A stretch of DNA of 28,981 bases from Phycisphaerales bacterium (GTDB lineage Bacteria > Planctomycetota > Phycisphaerae > Phycisphaerales > UBA1924): contig JAUXUZ010000565.1 of assembly GCA_030680655.1 (NCBI GenBank), positions 1-28,981 of the forward strand, given 5' to 3'. Shown here piece by piece: positions 1 to 17,211 of this stretch. A program made the position numbers and the translations under genes. The first letter of the stretch is position 1, and each line of letters begins with the position of its first letter. The notes under the pieces were generated by a model, which worked only from the letters and a program-made list of their open reading frames with translations, was not told the origin of the DNA and searched no databases.

Positions 1-422
1 ACACCGTGCCGTCACACCCGCATCTGACGGCGATTACGCGGTTCAGCGGCGGTGGCGAGGCCATCAATATCAGCGACGCCGTCGCCGCCGACGGCACATC
101 GCCGGGGCTTGACAGGATCGACTTTGTCAGGGTGCGCACCGGTGTGCACATGGTTCGCGGTGCGCTTGGTGAAACGTCTACCGAGATCTGCGCGGTGGCA
201 GAAGTTCGCAGCCGCAGGCTCGCTGACCTCGGCTCCCAAGGTGGAATGGTCGGGCCCGATGGCGTGCTCGACAACAACGACTTCATTGTGTTCATCGACT
301 TGTTCTTCCGCCAGAGCCCTCTCGCCGATGCGGCGTCTCAAGGGGGAGTTGCCGGGGCCGATGGCGTCTGGGACAACAACGACTTCATCGTCATGATCGA
401 CTGGTTCTTCTCGGGAGACTGA
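1..422 (+). CDS. C-terminal part of an exported protein with two dockerin-like repeats (5' truncated)
   Basis: The reading frame is open at the left edge, so only the last ~140 residues are present; the GTG at 6 is probably internal. The first part (about 45 residues, with an IDFVRVRTG segment followed by a GALGETSTEI segment) resembles the end of a cell-surface domain found in many bacterial extracellular proteins. It is followed by two copies of a roughly 28-residue calcium-binding-like repeat. Each has a Gly-rich start, a DG dipeptide, then D-N-N-D-F-I and an I-D-x-F-F end. This is the dockerin-like C-terminal module common on exported proteins of Phycisphaerae, and a second protein in this window (20092-20703) carries it too. 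Here the protein ends in SGD rather than in the Gly-Cys seen in the second protein. The stop codon TGA shares its final A with the ATG of the next gene, so translation may be coupled. The catalytic or binding part lies outside the window, so the function is unknown. Confidence 0.8.
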   Translation, partial: TVPSHPHLTAITRFSGGGEAINISDAVAADGTSPGLDRIDFVRVRTGVHMVRGALGETSTEICAVAEVRSRRLADLGSQGGMVGPDGVLDNNDFIVFIDLFFRQSPLADAASQGGVAGADGVWDNNDFIVMIDWFFSGD

Positions 423-1273
423 TGCGACCAACCGCCCGACACTCCGGCTGCGCCATCAGACCCAGCGGCTTCACGCTGGTCGAGGTGCTCTGCTGCTGCG
501 CGGTGGTCGCGCTCCTGACGGGGCTGCTGCTGCCGGCGCTCGCGGGCGCTCGCGAGGCCGGGCGGGCCGCGGCGTGCTCGAGCAACCTCCGCCAGCTCGC
601 CCTCGCGAGCGACCTCTACGCGGGCGACAACCGGAGCAGCTACGCACCCGGGGCGCCCGACTATCTGGCGAACCGCACTCGCTGGTTCGGCGCGCGCGCT
701 TCGCTCTCGCTCCCGTTCGACAGCGAGGGCGGGCCGCTGAGCGGCTATCTCGGCGGAGTGGGCGGGCAGTCGGTGCGGCGGTGCGGCTCGTTCGCCCCGT
801 CCACCGCCTCCAGCGCAGCGGCGTTTGAACGTGGTTGCGGCGGCTACGGCTACAACAACGCCTTTGTCGGCGTGCGTGGACGCTGGGCCGGCCCGGCGTG
901 GCTCGTCGAGACCGACCGCAGCGGCGCACCCGTCGCCGCGTTCGCCAACCCCTCTGCGGTGATCGCGTTTGCTGATGCGGCGTTCTTCGCCGGTAACGGC
1001 ACGCCCGGGTTGATCGAGTACTCGTTCACCGAGCCGAGACGCTGGCCGGGCGATCCCTCACAGAGGCCCGAACCGTCCATTCACTTCCGGCACCACTCCG
1101 GCCGCTCCAAGAGCGCGCCCGGCCTTGCCGCCGCGGCGTGGCTTGACGGGCACGTTGATTCGGTGCCGCGCGCGTTCACCTGGTCGAGCGGCCTGTACGG
1201 CACCCCCGCGCAAGATGCGCTGCTCGGCTGGCCGGGCGAACGTGACGATAACACGCTCTTCGGCGGGCGCTGA
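422..1273 (+). CDS. Pseudopilin-like protein with prepilin-type N-terminal methylation/cleavage domain
   Basis: This 283-residue protein has a class III (prepilin) signal. After a short basic leader comes G16|F17-T-L-V-E21, with Glu at +5 of the mature protein, then a hydrophobic helix to about residue 42. A C-S-S-N-L-R-Q-L segment at 52-59 and a C-terminal H224/H225 ... D242-G243-H motif match the DUF1559-type pseudopilins that are greatly expanded in planctomycetes. The family is expected to be processed by a prepilin peptidase and to sit at the inner membrane or in a type II secretion/pilus-like assembly; the real job of most members is unknown. The start ATG overlaps the previous stop by one base (TGATG), so it is probably co-translated with the dockerin-type protein. 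Two extra cysteines inside the hydrophobic helix (C24-C26) are unusual. Family assignment is firm; role is inference. Confidence 0.85.
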   Translation: MRPTARHSGCAIRPSGFTLVEVLCCCAVVALLTGLLLPALAGAREAGRAAACSSNLRQLALASDLYAGDNRSSYAPGAPDYLANRTRWFGARASLSLPFDSEGGPLSGYLGGVGGQSVRRCGSFAPSTASSAAAFERGCGGYGYNNAFVGVRGRWAGPAWLVETDRSGAPVAAFANPSAVIAFADAAFFAGNGTPGLIEYSFTEPRRWPGDPSQRPEPSIHFRHHSGRSKSAPGLAAAAWLDGHVDSVPRAFTWSSGLYGTPAQDALLGWPGERDDNTLFGGR

Positions 1274-1297
1274 GCGGCCTGCCAAGAATCAACACGC

Positions 1298-1573
1298 ATG
1301 GTCAACCGGTGCGTATGCCACGAGGTCCCGTTCTGGGCGATCGCCGCGCTGGCGAAGCAAGGGGAGTCGTTCGAGCAGATCCGTGAGGCCACCCACTGCT
1401 GCCAGGGCTGCGGCACGTGTGAGCCGTACGTGCGGAAGGTCATCGCGACCGGCGCAACATCGCTGCCCCTGCTGACTCCGGAGGAACAGGACGAGATCAT
1501 GGCCGAAGCGCGGCGCCGCGCCGAAGCAGAGCGCGCGGCCGGTCCTCCCGGCGTTCCCGATCAGGCGGAGTGA
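1298..1573 (+). CDS. Small BFD-like [2Fe-2S]-binding protein
   Basis: This 91-residue protein starts at an ATG 24 bp after the pseudopilin-like gene. Residues 4-50 form a bacterioferritin-associated-ferredoxin-like domain. Cys5 and Cys7 (C-x-C) are followed about 30 residues later by C34-C35-x2-C38-x2-C41, which fits the C-x-C...C-x2-C arrangement that holds a [2Fe-2S] cluster. The C-terminal 35 residues are a charged Ala/Arg/Glu-rich helix. In other bacteria BFD domains are either stand-alone Bfd (iron release from bacterioferritin) or part of larger redox enzymes such as nitrite reductase or NifU. No bacterioferritin or partner enzyme is visible here, so the electron partner is unknown. It could be transcribed with the upstream genes and ends just before a hairpin terminator. 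Confidence 0.8.
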   Translation: MVNRCVCHEVPFWAIAALAKQGESFEQIREATHCCQGCGTCEPYVRKVIATGATSLPLLTPEEQDEIMAEARRRAEAERAAGPPGVPDQAE

Positions 1574-1574
1574 A

Positions 1575-1605
1575 AAACGCCCGGGAGGCGGCCTCCCGGG
1601 CGTTT
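1575..1605. terminator. Bidirectional Rho-independent terminator between the BFD-like gene and rpoC
   Basis: A perfect 14-bp stem (1575-1588 paired with 1592-1605) has a 3-nt CGG loop and a very GC-rich core. It lies between convergent genes. On the minus strand the stem is followed by five T residues, so it looks best as the terminator of rplL-rpoB-rpoC. On the plus strand the T-tract is short (TTT), so termination of the BFD-like gene would be weaker. Confidence 0.85.
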
Positions 1606-1630
1606 GGGGAATCTCAAGTTCGGCCGAGGC

Positions 1631-6010
<4,380 letters not shown>

Positions 6011-6127
6011 GGGTTTGCTCCGCAAAGGGCGGCCCGCTTTCAAGACTGGTGCGGGGCCGCGATTGTTCAAGTCAGGATTCGGTCAGAACGGGTTCGGGTT
6101 TACGTCACCTCGGACTCACAGCCGGCT

Positions 6128-9946
<3,819 letters not shown>

Positions 9947-10143
9947 AGGAAATGTGTCCTGCTGAAGTGGACGTCTGGAGGGGTTCGTCGCTCTGTCGGA
10001 CGGAGCAAAAATCGACATAGACCGCGCCAAGGCGGTCCGGCCGTCTCACAAAGGGTGCTGTTACCACTGGCTCATTGATCGCGCGAGCTGATGCCGATTC
10101 TATTATCGCCCCCCGGACTCGCTGCCTTACAGCCTCTTCACCA

Positions 10144-10167
10144 CGCCTGCAGTCCGGGATGCAGGCG
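10144..10167 (-). other. Hairpin in rplL-rpoB spacer (possible attenuator)
   Basis: The perfect 8-bp inverted repeat CGCCTGCA/TGCAGGCG has an 8-nt loop. On the minus strand no T-tract follows, so this is not a simple terminator; a partial attenuator or an mRNA processing stem is possible. Confidence 0.4.
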
Positions 10168-10188
10168 GGCAATCGAGGCATCGCTGGA

Positions 10189-10249
10189 AGCCGTTGCGCG
10201 ACGGTCAAGCCGCGCAGCGGGGAGTCAATTCGGTTGATCCGCAACGGCT
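10189..10249 (-). other. Long hairpin just after the rplL stop codon
   Basis: The arms AGCCGTTGCG (10189-10198) and CGCAACGGCT (10240-10249) pair perfectly over 10 bp around a 41-nt loop. The loop can add a further imperfect 6-bp stem (10203-10208 with 10234-10239). It starts about 22 nt after the rplL stop, a typical place for an mRNA processing or stabilising structure between rplL and rpoB. Confidence 0.45.
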
Positions 10250-10271
10250 CACGCCGCACGGATCGCGGTCA

Positions 10272-10649
10272 TCAGTCGAGGGTGACCTGAGCGCCGACCG
10301 CCTCGAGCTTCTTCTTGAGCGCATCGGCGTCGGCCTTCGACAGGGACTCCTTGACCTTCTTGGGAGCGCCGTCGACCAGGTCCTTGGCTTCCTTCAAGCC
10401 CAGGCCGGTGGCCTCGCGCACAACCTTGATCACGTCGATCTTCTTCTCGCCCGCGGCCTTGAGGGTCACGTCGAAGCTGGTCTTCTCCTCGACTGGAGCA
10501 GCGGCAGCGGCGGGGGCCGCGGCCATCATCATGCCACCGCCGGCGGCGGCCTCGATGCCGTAGGTTTCCTTGAGGTACTTGCCAAGTTCGACCGCATCCT
10601 TGAGGGAGAGGCCGGCCAACTTGTCACCGAGATCGTTGATGCTGCTCAT
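10272..10649 (-). CDS. rplL: Large ribosomal subunit protein bL12 (L7/L12)
   Basis: This is the stalk protein of the 50S subunit. It is present in several copies bound to L10 and recruits translational GTPases. It is 125 residues from the ATG at 10649; an upstream start adding seven residues is less likely. The N-terminal dimerisation helices are at about 1-35. A flexible Ala/Gly/Met-rich hinge lies at about 38-55. The globular C-terminal domain carries the conserved K-x-I-x-V-I-K-x-V-R and G-L-G-L-K-E-A-K segments that contact EF-Tu and EF-G. It is first in the rplL-rpoB-rpoC unit. Its usual partner rplJ is 4.5 kb away at 15188-15733, behind a separate promoter and terminator, which breaks the near-universal rplJL pairing. 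The Shine-Dalgarno sequence is weak. Confidence 0.97.
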   Translation of the reverse strand: MSSINDLGDKLAGLSLKDAVELGKYLKETYGIEAAAGGGMMMAAAPAAAAAPVEEKTSFDVTLKAAGEKKIDVIKVVREATGLGLKEAKDLVDGAPKKVKESLSKADADALKKKLEAVGAQVTLD

Positions 10650-10774
10650 GGAGTTCACTTTCGAAAACAAATCACCGCCGTGAGAGGGGATGGACCTTCC
10701 ATCTCATTAACCCGCGGCGAGCCCCGGCAAATACCGAGAATCACCGCCCGGGCCAGTCACGGACACAGGGGGCG

Positions 10775-10803
10775 ATTATTGGCCGCGATGACCCTTAGGA
10801 CAA
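10775..10803 (-). promoter_or_regulatory. Probable sigma-70-type promoter of rplL-rpoB-rpoC
   Basis: On the minus strand a TTGTCC -35 box (10798-10803) is followed by exactly 17 bp and then an AATAAT -10 box (10775-10780, five of six consensus bases). The predicted start site gives a leader of about 118 nt before the rplL ATG. This explains how rplL-rpoBC can be expressed apart from rplKAJ. Confidence 0.65.
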
Positions 10804-11188
10804 GCGACCCAGCGCTCAATTCCTTGACTTTGGCGATAGGCATAAACCCTTGGTTTTACTCGCCCGGCTTGCGAGCAATGGTCAAAAACGGACCGAAGCA
10901 CCCGCACACTTCCGTTGATTGGCCAGCCAAGCTCCCAATCGCAAGCATGTGGCGGCCAAGCCATAGACAGCCGGTCAACCCCGAAGATTCTGTCTCTACA
11001 CGCTCGAGGCGTGTGTTCTTGACTTCATTTGCGGAGAAACCGCTCGCCCAATCAGGTGGCGACCGCATCCCGCTGGCTGGTTTTCATGTTGATGCGTGGC
11101 TTGCAACCATCACCCCTTCTTAAAGGGTAGCCGATACCTGCTGGTGGATTGACGACCACCGGTCAATCTTTCTGTTTCTGACCACCCG
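10804..11188. other. AT-richer spacer between the rplL promoter and the sensor kinase, no gene found
   Basis: This 385-bp stretch is visibly less GC-rich than its neighbours. It holds no reading frame with recognisable protein features on either strand; open frames cross it but lack family motifs and good starts. Near its right end are two overlapping inverted repeats (11143-11168) just before the kinase start. It could be a decayed gene or a long regulatory region. Confidence 0.5.
11143..11168 (+). promoter_or_regulatory. Two mutually exclusive hairpins in the kinase leader
   Basis: GATTGAC (11147-11153) pairs perfectly with GTCAATC (11162-11168) around an 8-nt loop and is followed by a T-rich run (TTTCTGTTTCTG). 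An alternative stem, GGTGG (11143-11147) with CCACC (11156-11160), uses overlapping bases. The element ends 20 bp before the kinase ATG. A protein operator or a small attenuator are both possible; neither is proven. Confidence 0.35.
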
Positions 11189-14677
<3,489 letters not shown>

Positions 14678-14709
14678 TCAACGCTGCTGCCACGCACCGG
14701 GCAAGGCCA

Positions 14710-14928
14710 CTAGGCGTGGCTCGCCAGCGCATACAGCCCGCCGAAGCAGGCGCCCGCCACGACCCACATCACCACCACCGACGCGACGAAATAGGGCGCG
14801 ATGCAGAGCACCAGCCCGGCCGCGATCGGCGCGATACGCATTTCCTTGTTTCCGTACATCAGCAGGCCCATCCCGATCAGTCCCAGCAGCAGCCCGCTCA
14901 TCTGTGACCAGGGGTTGGAGAGGTCCAT
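14710..14928 (-). CDS. Small polytopic membrane protein (hypothetical)
   Basis: This 72-residue protein is almost entirely hydrophobic, with two or three membrane spans (about 11-26, 33-49 and 50-70). A short charged turn, Y-G-N-K-E-M-R, follows the first span. Small proteins of this shape, with a G-L-L-M-Y-G-K-like turn after helix 1, are widespread and are sometimes labelled 'amino acid transport protein' without strong support. I would keep it as hypothetical. It reads from an ATG at 14928 with GGAG 8 nt upstream. It converges on the sensor kinase, with 32 bp between the stops. Confidence 0.7.
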   Translation of the reverse strand: MDLSNPWSQMSGLLLGLIGMGLLMYGNKEMRIAPIAAGLVLCIAPYFVASVVVMWVVAGACFGGLYALASHA

Positions 14929-15114
14929 GCGGGAGGCTCCTCGCGTGAGGCTGATGCCTCCGTCAAGTGTTCATCGGCAGGGCCGAACGTACACGCGAGC
15001 GCCGGCAAGGCAGGCCCGTGGTCACAGAGAATTGTAACGGCCAAGGCACCGATCAGGGCCGGCGCCTGCGTTCAGGCGTGTCCAGCTACGGCCACCTTCT
15101 TCCGCCCAACGAAA

Positions 15115-15139
15115 AAGCCCGGGCAACCTGCCCGGGCTT
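15115..15139 (-). terminator. Rho-independent terminator of rplK-rplA-rplJ
   Basis: A perfect 11-bp stem (15115-15125 with 15129-15139, core GCCCGGGC) has a 3-nt loop. On the minus strand it is followed by a T run continuous with the end of the stem (five T in total). It lies about 50 bp past the rplJ stop, so it should separate rplJ from everything downstream, including the distant rplL. Confidence 0.85.
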
Positions 15140-15187
15140 GTCAATGTCTTACGAATGCTTAGTGCCTAATGGCTTGCGCCTCTTGGC

Positions 15188-15733
15188 TCAGCCGACCTTC
15201 GCGATGGCCTCGCCCTTTTCGAGCTTGGCCTCGATGGCCTTGATGAGACCGGCGACGTTGGCGCCCGGGCCCTTGATCTGGGCCGCGAGCTTCTTGCCCG
15301 GCGAGACCAAGAGGGCGATGTTCTGGGCAACCGCCTCGTCCTTGGTCGGGAACTTGCTCAGTTCCTCCACGCCCTTCTTGCCCTCAAAGAGCGTCCCGTC
15401 GAGGATCGCGCCTTTGAGCTCGAGCGTGGGGAAGTCCTTGAGCGACGCGACGATCGCGCGGGCGATCTCGACAACGCTCTGACCGCCGTAGACCACGGCG
15501 CTGGGGCCCGTCAGCAGCTTGCCGAGACCCTCGAGGCCCGTGCCAGCGAAGGACTTCTTGCCGAGGCTGTTGCGGACAACCGTCACCTTGATCTTGTTCT
15601 TGGCCAGGCCGTTGCGCAGCTTGGTCGTGTCGATCGTCTTCATACCACGGATGCTGATGAGCATGCCGTCGTTCTGGCCGCTGAGGCGGGCGGTGTAGTC
15701 CCGCATCAGCATGTTCTTGACTGTCTTGGACAT
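15188..15733 (-). CDS. rplJ: Large ribosomal subunit protein uL10
   Basis: This is the base of the ribosomal stalk: it binds 23S rRNA with L11 and anchors L12 dimers through its C-terminal helix. It is 181 residues, normal for the family. The N-terminal rRNA-binding domain includes the R-G-M-K-T-I-D-T-T-K-L-R-N and V-V-R-N-S-L segments. The C-terminal helix (about 155-178, alternating Ala/Lys/Glu) is the L12-binding part. The ATG at 15733 is preceded by AGAGGTG. It is last in the rplK-rplA-rplJ unit, 43 bp after rplA. A terminator follows instead of rplL. Confidence 0.95.
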   Translation of the reverse strand: MSKTVKNMLMRDYTARLSGQNDGMLISIRGMKTIDTTKLRNGLAKNKIKVTVVRNSLGKKSFAGTGLEGLGKLLTGPSAVVYGGQSVVEIARAIVASLKDFPTLELKGAILDGTLFEGKKGVEELSKFPTKDEAVAQNIALLVSPGKKLAAQIKGPGANVAGLIKAIEAKLEKGEAIAKVG

Positions 15734-15776
15734 GGTTCACCTCTGATCGCCCCCGGCTGACGCCGGCGGCGGTGGA

Positions 15777-16484
15777 TTACTTCTTCTCAGCGGCAACGTC
15801 GGCCGAAACGTGCTTGATCTGCACGCCCGGGGTCATGCTGCCGGCGATCACGATCTTCTTGACAAAGACGCCCTTGGTTGACGACGGACGCATCTTCTCG
15901 ATGGTGTCGATGAACGCGGTCAGGTTGTCGACCAGGTCCTGATCCTTGAACGACAGCTTGCCGAGGATCGCGTGAACGTTCCCCGCCTTGTCGTTGCGGA
16001 ACTCGACCTTGCCGGCGGAGAACTCCTTGACGGCCTCGACCACCTTCGGGGTGACCGCGCCGGTCTTTGGCGAGGGCATGAGGCCCTTGGGACCCAGGAC
16101 CTTACCAAGACGCGCGATGATGCGCATCATGTCCGGCGTCGCGACAGCGACGTCGAAGTCCATCCAACCGCCTTCGACTTCCTTGACCAGTTCCTCACCG
16201 CCGGCCTTGACGGCGCCGGCTGCGAGGCAGTCCTTCACCTGGTCCTCGCGGCAGAAGGCAACGACCTTCTTGGTCTTGCCGATGCCGCGGGGGAGGCTCA
16301 CCGACCCGCGGATGCCCTGCTCGGCTGCCGTGGGGTCGATGTTGAGGAGGATGGCGATGTTGACCGTCTGGTCGAACTTGGGGGCCTTGAACTTCTTGAG
16401 CGAGGCGATCGCGGCGGGCCCGTCCTGGGGCTCGTGCGGCGTCATCTCAAGGTTCGCCTTCATGCGTTTGTTGATGCGTGCCAT
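15777..16484 (-). CDS. rplA: Large ribosomal subunit protein uL1
   Basis: This rRNA-binding protein of the L1 stalk helps release deacylated tRNA from the E site. In many bacteria it also represses its own operon by binding the leader. It is 235 residues from the ATG at 16484, the usual length. It shows the family segments N-I-A-I-L-L-N-I-D-P and L-G-P-K-G-L-M-P-S-P-K-T-G-A-V, and the C-terminal T-P-G-V-Q-I-K end. A GGAGGG ribosome binding site lies inside the end of rplK, five bases separate the two genes, and translational coupling is likely. An upstream in-frame start would overlap rplK and was not used. Confidence 0.97.
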   Translation of the reverse strand: MARINKRMKANLEMTPHEPQDGPAAIASLKKFKAPKFDQTVNIAILLNIDPTAAEQGIRGSVSLPRGIGKTKKVVAFCREDQVKDCLAAGAVKAGGEELVKEVEGGWMDFDVAVATPDMMRIIARLGKVLGPKGLMPSPKTGAVTPKVVEAVKEFSAGKVEFRNDKAGNVHAILGKLSFKDQDLVDNLTAFIDTIEKMRPSSTKGVFVKKIVIAGSMTPGVQIKHVSADVAAEKK

Positions 16485-16489
16485 ATGAG

Positions 16490-16918
16490 TTAACCCTCCA
16501 CCGTCACGCCCATCGAGCGGCACTGGCCCTCGATGATGCGAACTGCCGCGTCCATGGAATGCGAGTTGAGGTCGGCCATCTTCTCTTTAACGATGGCCTC
16601 CAGATCCGCACGCTTGATCTTGCCGACCTTGTTCTTGTTGGGAACGCCCGAGCCCTTCTCGACCTTGGCCTTCTCCTTGATGAGCACCGAGGCCGGTGAG
16701 GCCTTGATCTCAAAGGTGAAGGACTTGTCGGTGTAGACCGTCACCACGCAGCCGACGACCTTGCCCTTGAGGGCGGCGGTCTTGGCGTTGAACTGCTGGA
16801 TGAACTGACCGGGGTTCACACCCTTGGCGCCCAGAACCGGGCCCAGGGGTGGCGCCGGAGTGGCCGAGCCACCCGCCGCCATGATCTTGAAAAGTTCTTT
16901 GATTTCTTTCTTTGCCAT
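16490..16918 (-). CDS. rplK: Large ribosomal subunit protein uL11
   Basis: L11 binds the GTPase-associated centre of 23S rRNA together with L10. It is 142 residues, exactly the usual size. Landmarks are the N-terminal A-P-P-L-G-P-x-L-G loop with prolines for factor contact, the N-A-K-T segment, and the C-terminal rRNA-binding domain with K-x-G-K-I and S-M-D-A-A-V-R-I-I-E-G-Q-C-R-S-M-G. The chosen ATG at 16918 has a strong GGAGGTGG site upstream; a 46-residue in-frame extension is unsupported and crosses the leader. It is first in the rplK-rplA-rplJ unit. The usual upstream partners nusG and secE are absent; the neighbour is a divergent DUF2339 gene. Confidence 0.97.
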   Translation of the reverse strand: MAKKEIKELFKIMAAGGSATPAPPLGPVLGAKGVNPGQFIQQFNAKTAALKGKVVGCVVTVYTDKSFTFEIKASPASVLIKEKAKVEKGSGVPNKNKVGKIKRADLEAIVKEKMADLNSHSMDAAVRIIEGQCRSMGVTVEG

Positions 16919-17045
16919 TCGCGTTCCACCTCCGACTGGCCTGTTTGCCCCAGGAGGGCGAGCCCCGGATAAGCGGTCCGGGCAGGTCGAGTCGTTCATG
17001 CGGTGCCGGGGATACGCCCCCCGGCGGCTTGGGATTTGGGAGGCG

Positions 17046-17074
17046 AGTGTAGACACGACCCCCTAGGGGGGCAA
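17046..17074 (-). promoter_or_regulatory. Possible promoter of rplK-rplA-rplJ
   Basis: On the minus strand TTGCCC (17069-17074) and TACACT (17046-17051) are separated by exactly 17 bp. The spacer contains the palindrome CCCCCTAGGGGG (17059-17070), which could be an operator. The leader before the rplK ATG would be about 120 nt, long enough for an L1-type autoregulatory structure, which I did not identify. Confidence 0.45.
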
Positions 17075-17197
17075 GGCATCGCCAACCGCAGGAGTCGCGA
17101 ATGACTGCACGGCAGTGGTCCGGATTCGGGGTTTCTACCGATCATGGATTGAAACGGCCTCATGGTGCGGCCAAACTGCAACCGGTTCACTGTAGGA

Positions 17198-17209
17198 TAG
17201 TAATTACTA
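17198..17209. promoter_or_regulatory. Perfect 12-bp palindrome directly before the DUF2339 start codon
   Basis: TAGTAATTACTA is perfectly symmetrical and lies two bases upstream of the ATG at 17212, where a ribosome binding site would normally be. It is strikingly AT-rich in GC-rich surroundings. It could be part of a promoter or an operator, with translation starting on a leaderless or near-leaderless mRNA. Confidence 0.3.
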
Positions 17210-17211
17210 AC

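Larger units (their letters stand above)
9947..10271 (-). other. rplL-rpoB intergenic leader (325 bp) with two hairpins
   Basis: No gene is seen here. Read on the minus strand, it contains a large hairpin (10189-10249), a second hairpin (10144-10167) and an AT-rich GATAAT hexamer at 10102-10107. The hexamer could be a -10 box, but I could not find a convincing -35. In E. coli the equivalent spacer holds an attenuator and an RNase III site that set the ratio of L12 to RNA polymerase; a similar role here is inference. Confidence 0.5.

Noticed and set aside
10194..11123. A 309-codon plus-strand frame running over rplL and the spacer
   Set aside because: Its first half is antisense to rplL and its second half shows no family features; composition does not look like a real protein.
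16919..17056. 46-residue N-terminal extension of L11
   Set aside because: The 142-residue form has the normal family length and a strong ribosome binding site; the extension covers the leader and is not L11-like.
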